The notes: generated by a model not told the origin, from the sequence alone. Positions 7,596-16,151 are shown, counted from the stretch's first letter. The stretch is 23,554 nucleotides of DNA from JBFHNV01 sp965365655 (GCA_965365655.1 CBDUCN010000038.1:1-23554), one strand, 5' to 3'. Numbers and translations: made by a program.

Positions 7596-8645
7596 ATGAG
7601 TGAACGCCCGCGCGTGGTCTACTTCGAGCGCTGGGCGCACCCGGTCGCGCTGGAGCGCATCGCGGCGATGCCGCACGTCGACGTGCGCCGCCTCGAGATG
7701 GACGCGCCGCGCGACGCGCTGTGGGCGGAGTTCGAGCGCGCGCACGTATACCAGATCCGATCCACGCGCTCCGAGCTGCCCGCGGAGTTCACCGCCGACG
7801 CGGCGTTCCTCGCGCGCTGCCCCGCGCTGCTCGCCGTGTCCACCCAGGGCTCCGGGTCGGACACCGTGGACCTCGACGCGTGCACCGCGGCCGGCGTGAT
7901 CGTCGTCAACCAGGCCGGCGGCAACAAGGAGGCCGTCGTCGAGCACGCGATGGGCATGATGCTGTGCCTGACCAAGCGCATCTTCGAGGCCGATCGCGCG
8001 ACGCGCACCGTGAGCGGCGTGGACCGCCACGCGCTGATGGGGCACGACCTCTACGGGCGCACGCTCGGCATCGTCGGGCTGGGCAACACCGGCACCCGCC
8101 TCGCCGGGATCGCGAAGGCCGCGTTCTCGATGCAGGTGATCGCGTTCGACCCGTTCATCGCGCCCGCGCAGTTCGCCGAGCGCGGCGCCGAGGCGGTGGA
8201 CTTCGCGACCCTGCTCGCGCGCTCGGACTTCGTCAGCGTGCACTGCCCGCGCAACGCGAGCAGCGAGGGCATGTTCGACGCCGCGGCGTTCCGCGCGATG
8301 CGCCCGCACGCGTACTTCGTGACCACCGCGCGCGGCGGCATCCACGACGAGCGCGCGCTGGCCGACGCGCTCGCCGCGGGTGAGCTGGCCGGCGCCGGGC
8401 TCGACGTCTGGGACCCCGAGCCGCCGGCGCTGGACCACCCGCTGCTCGCGCTGCCGAACGTGATCGTGAGCCCGCACACCGCGGGCGTGACGCACGAGGC
8501 GCGCACGAACATGGCGCTCGGCACGGTGGAGCAGATCGACGACATCGTGCGCGGGCGCCGCCCGCCGCGGCTGCTGAACCCGCAGGCGTGGGACGCGTAC
8601 GCCGAGCGCTTCGAGCGCATCCTCGGCACCAGGCCGGCGGCCTGA
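7596..8645 (+). CDS. D-isomer-specific 2-hydroxyacid dehydrogenase
   Basis: NAD-dependent oxidoreductase of the D-2-hydroxyacid dehydrogenase family, 349 aa; it should interconvert a 2-oxoacid and a D-2-hydroxyacid. Seen: Rossmann motif GLGNTG (161-166) with the acidic NAD-selecting residue D185 in AFDPF, and the catalytic triad R246 (TARGG), E275 (DPEPP) and H294 (SPHTAG). The substrate-binding half contains STQGSGSDTVDLDAC and NQAGGNKEAVVEH. The ATG at 7596 is preferred over GTG at 7572 because gggag lies seven bases before it. It follows the bicupin by 25 bp and probably acts in the same pathway; the exact acid is not deducible. Confidence 0.87.
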   Translation: MSERPRVVYFERWAHPVALERIAAMPHVDVRRLEMDAPRDALWAEFERAHVYQIRSTRSELPAEFTADAAFLARCPALLAVSTQGSGSDTVDLDACTAAGVIVVNQAGGNKEAVVEHAMGMMLCLTKRIFEADRATRTVSGVDRHALMGHDLYGRTLGIVGLGNTGTRLAGIAKAAFSMQVIAFDPFIAPAQFAERGAEAVDFATLLARSDFVSVHCPRNASSEGMFDAAAFRAMRPHAYFVTTARGGIHDERALADALAAGELAGAGLDVWDPEPPALDHPLLALPNVIVSPHTAGVTHEARTNMALGTVEQIDDIVRGRRPPRLLNPQAWDAYAERFERILGTRPAA

Positions 8646-8759
8646 CGGCGCGCGCGAATGCCTGTCCGATCGCCCGGGCTTGGGGCCGCCGACGCGCTCG
8701 CGTCGCGACCTGCGCTCTCACGTCCTCCCGCGCGCCGTGATCGCGGCGATGCAGCGCGG

Positions 8760-8774
8760 GCGCGGCCACCGCGC
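8760..8774. terminator. Small hairpin in convergent gap
   Basis: gcgcgg (8760-8765) and ccgcgc (8769-8774) form a 6-bp stem just before the stop of the convergent reductase gene, in the 137-bp gap 8646-8782. A cgacgcg/cgcgtcg palindrome at 8690-8705 is an alternative. Both are weak and without a T-tract. Confidence 0.25.
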
Positions 8775-8782
8775 GGCGCGTC

Positions 8783-9904
8783 TCACGCCGGGTCCTCCGG
8801 CGCCGGCGGGATCAGCACGAACTTGCCGACGTGCTTCTTCTCGAGGAACTCCTTCTGCGCGTCGACGATGCGATCGAGCGGGAACGTCTTCGCGAGCAGC
8901 GGCCGCAGCTCGCCGCGCTCGATGTACCCGATCAGGTCCGGGAACACCGGCTCGTCCCACGCGGTGCAGCCGATCAGCGTGACGTCCTTCAGGTACAGCC
9001 GGCGCATGTCCAGCGTGACGACGGGGCCCGCGATCGCGCCGGAGGTCACGTAGCGCCCGCCGCGGCGAAGCACCCCGAGCAGCGCGCCGAAGCCCGGTCC
9101 GACGACGTTGTCGACCACGACGTCCACGCATTCCCCGCCCAGCGCGGCGGACGGGTCGTCGTCGCGGTCGAGCACGCGCGCGGCGCCGATCGCGCGCACC
9201 GCGTCGTGCTTCGCGCGGCCGGCGACGGCGGTCACCGTCGCGCCGCGCCGCGCCGCGAGCTGCACCGCGGCCGAGCCGACGCCGCCGGACGCGCCGGTCA
9301 CGAGCACGTGCTGGCCGTCGCGCACGCCCGCGCGGTGCAGCATGTTCTCCGCCGTCCCGTACGCGCACGGGATCGTGCCGAGCTCGGCGTCGCTCCAGTC
9401 GCAGTCCACCGCGAACGCCTCCGCGGCCGGCACCTTCACGAACTGCGCGAACGCGCCGTCGAAGTCCGACGCCATCCACACGTTGTCCATCGAGCCGAAG
9501 CCGCGCGGGCGAATGCACGGGCGCACGAGGACGCGCGCGCCGATGCGGGCCTCGTCCCCTCCCGGGCCGACGGCGACGATCCGCCCGCAGCAGTCGGTGC
9601 CCTGGATCAGCGGGAACGGCGTGGCCTCGTTCCAGCCGCCGTCGGCGCGCGGCGGCGCCGGCGCGTCGCCGGCGGCCGACGCGTCCTGCGTGCCGGTCGT
9701 GACCGACGCCGAGTACCAGCCGAGGCGCGTGTTGATCTCGGTGTTGTTGACGCCGGCCGCGAGCACCTGCAGCAGCACCTCGCCCGGCCCCGGCTCCGGG
9801 ACCGGGACGTCGCGGTACTCGAGCTTCTCGTATCCGCCCTGGCCGGTGGTGACCACCGCCTTCATCGTGCGCCCGCGGGCGCGGGGATCGGCATCGTCGC
9901 TCAC
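8783..9904 (-). CDS. Zinc-independent medium-chain dehydrogenase/reductase (quinone oxidoreductase-like)
   Basis: A 373-aa NAD(P)-dependent oxidoreductase of the MDR superfamily. An N-terminal GroES-like domain (MKAVVTTGQGGYEKLEYRD, VLAAGVNNTEIN, GTDCCGRIVAVG) precedes a Rossmann domain with VLVTGASGGVGSAAVQLA (about 200-217), and a C-terminal GELRPLLAKTFPLDRIVDAQ segment. The catalytic-zinc cysteine position is occupied by VNN, and there is no four-Cys structural zinc lobe, so it should work without zinc like quinone oxidoreductases. An insertion at about 62-97 (GWYSASVTTGT) is typical of one subgroup. GTG 9904 is chosen because ggggagga sits five bases upstream; the internal ATG at 9865 has no SD. 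Substrate unknown. Confidence 0.85.
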   Translation of the reverse strand: MSDDADPRARGRTMKAVVTTGQGGYEKLEYRDVPVPEPGPGEVLLQVLAAGVNNTEINTRLGWYSASVTTGTQDASAAGDAPAPPRADGGWNEATPFPLIQGTDCCGRIVAVGPGGDEARIGARVLVRPCIRPRGFGSMDNVWMASDFDGAFAQFVKVPAAEAFAVDCDWSDAELGTIPCAYGTAENMLHRAGVRDGQHVLVTGASGGVGSAAVQLAARRGATVTAVAGRAKHDAVRAIGAARVLDRDDDPSAALGGECVDVVVDNVVGPGFGALLGVLRRGGRYVTSGAIAGPVVTLDMRRLYLKDVTLIGCTAWDEPVFPDLIGYIERGELRPLLAKTFPLDRIVDAQKEFLEKKHVGKFVLIPPAPEDPA

Positions 9905-10019
9905 GCAGGTCCTCCCCGTTCTCGGGTGACGGCGTCCCGCGTCACCGGTCGCGGCGCCCGTCGTCGAGGCCGCGGTCCGGCGCCGCCGTGCGGAGCCGGG
10001 GCCGGTCGCGGCGCCGCGG

Positions 10020-10517
10020 TCACTGTACGCCGAGCTCCTCGGGCGAGAGCGGCACGATGTCCAGCGTCACGACGTGCGGCCTGTCCGGGGACTCGTGCTT
10101 CGACACCACCACGCTCTTGCGTGCGCCGACGATCCCGAACCGGGCGGTCGAGAGATCGGGTTCCGCCGGCAGCGCCGCGGCGGCGCGCACGTCCAGGCAC
10201 GCGTCCACCTGCGCCAGCAGCGTGTCGTACGTCGCGCCGGCGGTCCCGGCCGCCGGGTCGCTCGGCCACGCGCACGAGTAGCGCGCGGCCCGCTCGTCGT
10301 CCTCGATCGTGCACAGCGACGCTCCCGGCATGCGGTAGGTCGCGACCCAGGCCTGCAGGCGGGGATCGAAGTAGCCGCGCAGCCGGTCGAAACGCGTGTC
10401 GGCGAGCGACACCAGCCGGCGCAGCGGCTCGCAGGAGCCGGCCGCGAGCGCGCCGTCGAGGCCGCCCGGGAGCGCGAGCGCAATCAGCAGTCCGATTCGC
10501 GGGATGCTGCGTGACAC
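10020..10517 (-). CDS. Small secreted protein with four cysteines, function unknown
   Basis: I do not recognise a family. The 165-aa product starts at a GTG with a perfect aggagg nine bases upstream and opens with a Sec signal peptide (SRSIPRIGLLIALALPGG, cleavage near ALAA). The mature part has exactly four cysteines (C29, C69, C82, C107), which suits two disulfides in the periplasm. The C-terminal third is beta-rich and polar (ARFGIVGARKSVVVSKHE, PHVVTLDIVPLSPEE). It lies 68 bp downstream of another small secreted Cys protein on the same strand, so they may be co-expressed. The longer open frame beginning at 10919 is rejected because it is Arg-rich and antiphase to the neighbouring gene. 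Confidence 0.65.
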   Translation of the reverse strand: MSRSIPRIGLLIALALPGGLDGALAAGSCEPLRRLVSLADTRFDRLRGYFDPRLQAWVATYRMPGASLCTIEDDERAARYSCAWPSDPAAGTAGATYDTLLAQVDACLDVRAAAALPAEPDLSTARFGIVGARKSVVVSKHESPDRPHVVTLDIVPLSPEELGVQ

Positions 10518-10585
10518 GTCGATGGTCCTCCTGGTGTGTATTCGTCGCCTGGCGCGGCGCCCGTTTCCCGGCCGGGAACGGCCGC

Positions 10586-11002
10586 TCAGTCCTTCGGCGG
10601 CGCGCCGCGCACGCGGGCCTCGCTGTCCACGCACGCCTTCACCATGTGCCAGCCGAACGCGCCCATCCGTATCCGGCAGTCCTCGATCAGTGCCTCGTAG
10701 CCTTCCGGATAGTCCGCGAGCGCGGCCTCGGCCTGCAGGCGATCGTCGGCGCACGCCTTGATGCGTGCCCACCCCAGGTACCTGAGCTGGGCACGGCAGC
10801 GTGCGATCGTCGCGCGCGCGGTATCGGGATACGCCGAGAGCGAGTCGGCGGCGTGGAAGTCCTCCGCCACGCAGGCCGAGACCGCGTCGCCGCCGTGCCT
10901 TCCGACGCGCGCGCGGCACCCTTCGGTGACGTCGTGCAGCAGGTCGGCCGCGGCATGGGTGGCGGCCAGCGTCAGCACCAGCGCGGATATCGAACGCTTC
11001 AA
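10586..11002 (-). CDS. Small secreted protein of three 40-residue CX14C repeats, function unknown
   Basis: A 138-aa protein with a Sec signal peptide (KRSISALVLTLAATHAAA) and six cysteines at 29, 44, 69, 84, 109 and 124. Cysteines are 15 apart within each pair, and pairs recur at exactly 40 residues. Each unit reads roughly CR-x6-G-[GW]-x2-[VI]-x-AC: CRARVGRHGGDAVSAC, CRAQLRYLGWARIKAC and CRIRMGAFGWHMVKAC. Units 2 and 3 are most alike; unit 1 has decayed (GG for GW). I know no named domain with this pattern; a disulfide-stapled helical hairpin repeat is a reasonable guess. The TTG start at 11002 has ggagg seven bases before it and gives a clean signal peptide. It lies 160 bp downstream of batD. 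Confidence 0.7.
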   Translation of the reverse strand: MKRSISALVLTLAATHAAADLLHDVTEGCRARVGRHGGDAVSACVAEDFHAADSLSAYPDTARATIARCRAQLRYLGWARIKACADDRLQAEAALADYPEGYEALIEDCRIRMGAFGWHMVKACVDSEARVRGAPPKD

Positions 11003-11066
11003 GGTCTGCCTCCGTGTACGTGGTCCACGGGCCGGCGCTGCGAGCCGCGGCGGTGCGCCGGATCCT

Positions 11067-11082
11067 GCACCCGGCCGGGTGC
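11067..11082. terminator. Palindrome after the bat operon
   Basis: A perfect 16-bp palindrome (gcacccgg/ccgggtgc) in the 160-bp gap between batD and the CX14C-repeat gene. As RNA it gives a 6-bp stem with a 4-nt loop. It could end the long bat transcript; no T-tract is visible. Confidence 0.3.
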
Positions 11083-11162
11083 CGCGCGCGATCGCCGTCG
11101 GCGCGCGGCGCGCCGCACGTCGCGGTCGGCCGCGCCGCGCAGGGCCGGGGGTCGCGCGCGAA

Positions 11163-12845
11163 TCACCCTTCGCCCGCTCCGCGTTGCCGCGCCCGGTAGA
11201 GCGGCTCCAGCCCGTCACCCGCGGGCGGCACCGGCGCCGGCCGCGGCTGGACGCGCCTGACCAGTGCCCACAGGCGGGACCCGTCCCAGGTCCCGGCGCC
11301 CGGGGCGTACAGCGCACGCTGCAGCTCGTCGAGCGCCGGCGCCAGCGTGTCGCAGCGCCGTGTCAGCTGCGTGAGGTTGGCCGGCGGCGACTCCGGCCAC
11401 ATCGCGTCGGACCACGTGAGCAAGGCATCGCGCGCGGCGCGCGCATCGTTGCCCGCACAGGCCCGCCCCAGCGCCGAGAGTGCGGGCCCCGGTCCGGGCC
11501 GTCCCGCGCGCCGCGCCGGCGGCCCGCCCGCGGCGTCGCGGCGGCGGTCGACTCGCCATCGCCATGCGGTCACCAGCCACGCGAGCGCCAGGCCACCGCT
11601 CAGCCACCGCCAGCGCGCGGCGTCGCCGCCCACGTCCACGCCGCCCGTGTCCCGGTCGACGGCCGCCGGCGCCGCGCCGGCGGCCGCGGGAGCGCCGGAG
11701 ACCACCAGCGTGCGTGACGGGAGCACCGCCTGCTCGGCGCGGTCGGTGTCGACGTTCCACCAGTCGAGCGTGTGTCCGGCCAGCGTGTAGGTGCCGGGAC
11801 GCGTCGCGACGATCGTCGAAGTCTGCACGCGAGTGCCGGTGACGCCGTCGGCCACGCTCACGTCCTCCAGCCCGGGCGGCTCGGGGTACCGCCTGATGCC
11901 GTCGGGCAGCTCCGGGACCAGCTCCGGGAGCTGCGCCGCCGTGAGGCCGACGGCGCGCACGACGATGCGCCGCGTGACGGTGTCCCCCACCGACACCGGG
12001 CCGTCGGGATCCCAGGACTCGGACACGGTCACCAGGCGAGCCGGCAGCCACGGCGCCGGCGCGTTCTGCGGCGCGTCCCTGACATCCAGCTCGATCGCGT
12101 CCGAGCGCGCGCGGATGAAGCGGGTCGTCGTCTCGCCGGACCCGCCGTGCTCGCGCACCCTCGCGTCGTAGCTGAGCGCCGGCACGCGGAGCGTGCCGCT
12201 CGCCTGCGGGAAGAAGGCGTGGCGCTGCTCGAAGACGTTGTAGCGCCGCCCGTCCACGACCGTGGAGGAGTGCGCGGAGCCGCCGGGGCTCAGCGCCTGC
12301 GACAGGGTGTCCACGCCCTCGGCCACCGGCTGGCCCAGCCGCGATCCGCCCGCCCTCACGCTGCTGAATACGCGCACCGTGTAGACCACCTGCTGCTGCA
12401 CGTACGGCGTCGTCTCGTCGACCGTCGCCTCGATGAAGAAGCGCGCGGGCACGTGCGTTCCGGGCGCGCCCTGGGCACGGACCAGCACCTTGACCGGATC
12501 GCTGCGCACGGAGCCGAACGCGATCGGCGGGATGACGAACTCGCCTGCCCGGGTCGGCATCAGCTCGAGCTCCCAGGAGATGACGACGCTTCGCGCGGCG
12601 CTCCATTGCGACGCCGTGCGGCTGCTCGACTGGCCGATGATCCGGAACTGCTCCTCGATCGGCGACAGGTCCGGGTCTCCGACGCGGTCGCTGTCCGCGT
12701 CGAAGTGGAGGTGAAAGGACTGGCCGACGATGACCACCGAGGGCTCGGCCCACGCCGATATCGACGCGCCGCGGGCGCCGGGCGTCCACGTCAGCGCCAG
12801 CACGCCGAGCCAGAGCGCGGCGAATATCAGCCGCCGCGCGCTCAC
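11163..12845 (-). CDS. batD: BatD-type membrane-anchored protein (aerotolerance operon)
   Basis: A 560-aa protein matching the BatD family. A Sec signal (SARRLIFAALWLGVLAL) leads into a long periplasmic beta-rich region with the family's typical features: SISAWAEPSVVIVGQSFHLHF, VVISWELELMPTRAGEFVIPP and TRPGTYTLAGHTLDWWNV. One transmembrane helix at about 411-428 (WLSGGLALAWLVTAWRW) is followed by a Pro/Arg linker and a ~110-residue cytoplasmic tail. BatD is thought to work with BatA/BatB at the inner membrane; its biochemical role is not established. The GTG start overlaps the batB/C stop in a GTGA, so it is translationally coupled; a longer upstream frame is antisense-like noise. It is the last gene of the operon. 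Confidence 0.88.
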   Translation of the reverse strand: MSARRLIFAALWLGVLALTWTPGARGASISAWAEPSVVIVGQSFHLHFDADSDRVGDPDLSPIEEQFRIIGQSSSRTASQWSAARSVVISWELELMPTRAGEFVIPPIAFGSVRSDPVKVLVRAQGAPGTHVPARFFIEATVDETTPYVQQQVVYTVRVFSSVRAGGSRLGQPVAEGVDTLSQALSPGGSAHSSTVVDGRRYNVFEQRHAFFPQASGTLRVPALSYDARVREHGGSGETTTRFIRARSDAIELDVRDAPQNAPAPWLPARLVTVSESWDPDGPVSVGDTVTRRIVVRAVGLTAAQLPELVPELPDGIRRYPEPPGLEDVSVADGVTGTRVQTSTIVATRPGTYTLAGHTLDWWNVDTDRAEQAVLPSRTLVVSGAPAAAGAAPAAVDRDTGGVDVGGDAARWRWLSGGLALAWLVTAWRWRVDRRRDAAGGPPARRAGRPGPGPALSALGRACAGNDARAARDALLTWSDAMWPESPPANLTQLTRRCDTLAPALDELQRALYAPGAGTWDGSRLWALVRRVQPRPAPVPPAGDGLEPLYRARQRGAGEG

Positions 12846-14650
12846 CACGGCTCGCCGTCCGCGGCAGCGCCGGATGCGCGCCGGCCGTACTGGTAGCGGA
12901 ACTTGCGACGCAGCAGGCCCGCGGGGTCGTCCTCGATCTGGCGCAGCCACTGTGTCATGGCCCGCTCCGAGTCCGCGGTCGCTGCAGAGACGTCGTCGCC
13001 GCTTGCCGGCGGCCGGCCCCGCGCGTCGTCGGACTCGGAGGGCGGCGTGTCCCCGGCCGCGGAGGACGCCTCGCCCGGGTCCTGCCCGGGAGGCGGCTCG
13101 GCGGCCTGCTGCGAGCCGCCAGGGCTGGCCGACGGGTCGTCCGCGCGGTCGTCGCCGGGCTCGTCGCCGGCCCCTTGCGGCGGCGCGTCGCCGCCCTCGT
13201 TGCGCTGCCCGGACGACGAGCCGTCGGGGTCCTTCGGCGCCGGTGCTCGGGAATCGTCGCCGTCGCGCTCGCCGTCCGGGGGCGGCGCCCGCGAATCGAG
13301 CGCGCGCAGGAGGTCGAGGTTGTGGCGGGCGTCCTCGTGTTCCGGGTCGGTGCGCAGCACCTGCTCGTAGAGCGCCATCGCCTCGTCGAAGCGGCCGAGG
13401 CGCGCCAGCGCGTTGCCGCGGTTGTACAGCGCCGGTGTATCGCCGAGCGGCGCGAGCACGGCCGCGGCCTGCTCGTAGAGCCCGGCGCGGTAGAGCGCCG
13501 CGGCCTTCCAGCGGGGGTTGCTGAAGGCGTGCGCCGCGCCGGCGTAGTCCTGCGCGTCGAACGCCCGCGCGCCGCGCTGGTCGCCGTTGTGCCACGGTGA
13601 CGTCCAGTCCAGCGCCTGGGCCGGCCGCGGCAGCGGCATCACGCTCACCAGCGCGAGCACCAGCAGGCCGCGCCGGAACGCGAGGCTGGCGATGGGCAGC
13701 AGCGCAAGCAGCAGCCAGGGCCCCTCCTCGCGCCAGCGATCGCTGGTCAGCCCGGGCACGTCCGACACCGTGAGCCATGGGACAGGGCCGGCGCCGTCGC
13801 CGAGGACGGCGTCCAGATCGGCGTCGTCCACGCTCAGCCGCACATACTGGCCGTCACCGGCGTCGGCCAGCGCCCGCAGCGCGCCCTCGTCCAGCCGTGA
13901 CACCACGATCTCTCCGGCCGCGTTGCGCACCACCTTGCCGCCGCCGGCCGGGATCGTGGCCCCCTCGGGGGTGCCGACTCCGATCACGGACAGGCGGTGG
14001 CCGGCCTGCCGGAGTCGCGCGACCGCGGCGTCCGGCGCACGCGCGCCGGCGGCGTCGGTGATCAGCAGCACCCGGCCGCCGCGCGCGCCGGCCTGCTCCA
14101 GCAACGCCGCTGCCGCGTCCAGCGCACGGTCGGTGCGTGTGCCGGGCAGCGGCATCATCCCGGTGGTGAGCGCGGGCACCAGCGCGTCGATGGTGTTCAC
14201 GTCGTCGGTGAGCGGCGTCACCGGGAACGCGTCACCGGCGAACACCACCAGCGCGCTGCGCCCGTCGCTGCGCCGCTGCAGCAGATCGCGGATCTTCAGA
14301 CGCGCGCGGACGAGGCGGCTGGGCTCGATGTCGGTGGCGTCCATCGATCGCGACAGGTCCAGCACGATCACCAGCGCCTCCTGCTGGCGGTACACGGGCA
14401 GCGGCAGCTCGCGCCACGTGGGGCCGGCCAGCGCGATGATCGCGAGCGTACCCGCCAGCCCGAGCACGACGGCGGCGAGCCCGCGCCTGCCGGGCGCTCC
14501 GCCCTCGATCACGAACGGCAGCAGCGCCGGATCGCACACCGCGCGCCAGGCGCCGCTGTCGCGATCGCGCCGCCACAGCCGCCACGACAGCGCGAGCCAG
14601 GGCAGCAGCGCGAGGAACCACGCCGGGCGCAGGAAGTGGAAGGCGTCCAT
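12842..14650 (-). CDS. batB: BatB/BatC fusion: VWA domain plus TPR protein
   Basis: A 602-aa protein combining two Bat components. The N-terminal half has membrane helices (FLRPAWFLALLPWLALSW; about 57-76) and a von Willebrand A domain with the metal-binding MIDAS motif DLSRS (D98, S100, S102) and LITDAAG. A further hydrophobic pair follows at about 320-345. Residues ~354-445 form TPR-type helices (AAALYRAGLYEQAAAVLAP, YNRGNALARLGRFDEAMALYEQ), then ~130 residues of acidic, Pro/Ser/Gln-rich low complexity, and a final RKFRYQYGRRAS. In other bacteria BatB (VWA) and BatC (TPR) are separate; the fusion is common in proteobacteria. The start overlaps the batA stop by one base (TGATG) and the stop overlaps batD by four. 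Confidence 0.9.
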   Translation of the reverse strand: MDAFHFLRPAWFLALLPWLALSWRLWRRDRDSGAWRAVCDPALLPFVIEGGAPGRRGLAAVVLGLAGTLAIIALAGPTWRELPLPVYRQQEALVIVLDLSRSMDATDIEPSRLVRARLKIRDLLQRRSDGRSALVVFAGDAFPVTPLTDDVNTIDALVPALTTGMMPLPGTRTDRALDAAAALLEQAGARGGRVLLITDAAGARAPDAAVARLRQAGHRLSVIGVGTPEGATIPAGGGKVVRNAAGEIVVSRLDEGALRALADAGDGQYVRLSVDDADLDAVLGDGAGPVPWLTVSDVPGLTSDRWREEGPWLLLALLPIASLAFRRGLLVLALVSVMPLPRPAQALDWTSPWHNGDQRGARAFDAQDYAGAAHAFSNPRWKAAALYRAGLYEQAAAVLAPLGDTPALYNRGNALARLGRFDEAMALYEQVLRTDPEHEDARHNLDLLRALDSRAPPPDGERDGDDSRAPAPKDPDGSSSGQRNEGGDAPPQGAGDEPGDDRADDPSASPGGSQQAAEPPPGQDPGEASSAAGDTPPSESDDARGRPPASGDDVSAATADSERAMTQWLRQIEDDPAGLLRRKFRYQYGRRASGAAADGEPW

Positions 14651-15621
14651 CACGCGGGCCGCGGGCCGCCGGTGCGCAGCAGCAGCAGCACCGCGCACAG
14701 CGCCAGCGCCGCACCCAGCGGCCAGGGGTACAGCGACGTGGTCGGTCGGAAGGTCTGATCGTCCTTCGTGACCGGCTCGATCCGATCCAGCAACGCGTAG
14801 ATCCGTTCCAGCTCGCGCGTGTCCTGCGCGCGGAAGTACCTGCCGCCGGTGCGCTCGGCGACCGCGCGCAGCGTCTCCTCGTCCAGCTCTCCGCCCGGCG
14901 TGCGGCCGCGCGACGAGCGCCGCGAGCCGCCGATGCCGATCGTGTGGATTCGAAGCCCCGCCTGCGCCGCGAGTGCCGCCGCCCTGGCCGGCTCGATGGA
15001 GCCCGCCGTGTTCGCGCCGTCGGTCATCAGGATCAGGATCCGCGACGACGCCGGGCTGTTCTCGAGCCGCTTCACCGCGAGCCCGATCGCGTCGCCGATC
15101 GCGGTGTTCCTGCCCGCGAGGCCGATCGCCGATTCGTTCAGCAGGTTCTCCACGGTGACGCGGTCGAACGTCAGCGGCACCTGCAGGTAGGCGTTGCGCC
15201 CGAACAGGATGAGGCCGAGGCGGTCGCCCTCGCGGCGGCGGATGAAGCGCCCGGCGACGGCCTTGGCGGCGGTCAGCCGGTCGACGATACGCCGGTCCAG
15301 CACGAAATCCGTGGTCTGCATCGACCCCGACAGGTCCACGGCCAGCATCAGGTCGCGCCCCGGGACCGGCACCGGCACCGGATCGCCGGACCACTGCGGG
15401 CGTGCCGCGGCCAGCGCGAGCAGCATCCACGCGGCCACGGCCAGCAGCACCCGTGCCCGCGCCGACGGCGGGGCCCACGTCGCGCCGGCCAGCTCGAACT
15501 CGCGCGCGAACGTGGCGCGCAGCGCCGTCATGCGCTGCGCCCGCATCGCGGGCAGCAGCCGGCGCGCCAGCAGCGGCAGCGGCAGCAGCAGCAGGGCCGC
15601 GGGCCACTCCAGCTCGATCAC
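14650..15621 (-). CDS. batA: BatA-type VWA domain membrane protein
   Basis: A 323-aa inner-membrane protein with a VWA domain facing the periplasm or cytosol. An N-terminal hydrophobic stretch (WPAALLLLPLPLLARRLLP) and a helix at about 58-72 precede the VWA fold: MIDAS DLSGS (D96, S98, S100), the threonine region LAGRNTAIGDA, and LMTDGAN. A C-terminal helix (PWPLGAALALCAVLLLL) closes it. All MIDAS residues are present, so metal-dependent ligand binding should be possible. The start is the GTG whose GTGA overlaps the DUF4381 stop. The longer frame upstream is in the antiphase of the neighbour and was not used. Confidence 0.9.
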   Translation of the reverse strand: MIELEWPAALLLLPLPLLARRLLPAMRAQRMTALRATFAREFELAGATWAPPSARARVLLAVAAWMLLALAAARPQWSGDPVPVPVPGRDLMLAVDLSGSMQTTDFVLDRRIVDRLTAAKAVAGRFIRRREGDRLGLILFGRNAYLQVPLTFDRVTVENLLNESAIGLAGRNTAIGDAIGLAVKRLENSPASSRILILMTDGANTAGSIEPARAAALAAQAGLRIHTIGIGGSRRSSRGRTPGGELDEETLRAVAERTGGRYFRAQDTRELERIYALLDRIEPVTKDDQTFRPTTSLYPWPLGAALALCAVLLLLRTGGPRPA

Positions 15622-16112
15622 GTGTCGTGCCCGTTCGCCCGCGCCGCCTCGACGAACGCGCGGCAGCCCGCGAGCAGCGCCGTCACGTCCAGCTCCGGCT
15701 CGGGCCGGTAGGCCGACCCGGCCAGCACCGCCGCGGTGTCGGCCGCACCGGGAACGTCGCAACGATTGCGAATCCAGTCCTGCCACCGCTCGCCCGTGAT
15801 CGCGGCCACCTGAGCGCGTGGTGCGAGCTCCAGCGCGAACCGCCTCAGGAGCACGGACATCGCGGCGGCCGCCGCGCGCGCGTCCCCCGTCGCCCGGTAG
15901 CTCGCCTCCACCGCGTCCAGCTCGCGCATCGCGATCGTCCTGGTGCGCGCCGTGCGGCTGCGCGCGGGCGAGCGCCGTGCGAGCACCGCCAGGGCGCACA
16001 GCAGGAGCACCGATGCGAGCAGCCACCAGCCGTAGCCCGGGGGCCACCAGGACACGGGCTCCGGGAGCTGGATGTCACGCAGTGCGAGCTCGCGCAGCTC
16101 GTTCGCGTTCAT
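15618..16112 (-). CDS. DUF4381 membrane protein of the bat operon
   Basis: A 164-aa single-pass protein. The N terminus LRDIQLPEPVSWWPPGYGWW is the hallmark of DUF4381, followed immediately by a transmembrane helix (LLASVLLLCALAVLA) and a helical cytoplasmic domain with ITGERWQDWI. It always sits between the DUF58 and VWA genes in such proteobacterial operons; its role is unknown. The ATG is 39 bp after the DUF58 stop, the only real gap inside this operon, with no strong SD; the stop overlaps batA in GTGA. Confidence 0.88.
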   Translation of the reverse strand: MNANELRELALRDIQLPEPVSWWPPGYGWWLLASVLLLCALAVLARRSPARSRTARTRTIAMRELDAVEASYRATGDARAAAAAMSVLLRRFALELAPRAQVAAITGERWQDWIRNRCDVPGAADTAAVLAGSAYRPEPELDVTALLAGCRAFVEAARANGHDT

Positions 16113-16151
16113 GCCGTGCGTTGCAGCGTGTGCGTGGGTCGATTCACGAGA

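Noticed and set aside
10517..10919. N-terminal extension of the four-Cys protein
   Set aside because: It would overlap the CX14C gene antiphase and bury the signal peptide internally; the GTG at 10517 has a perfect aggagg.
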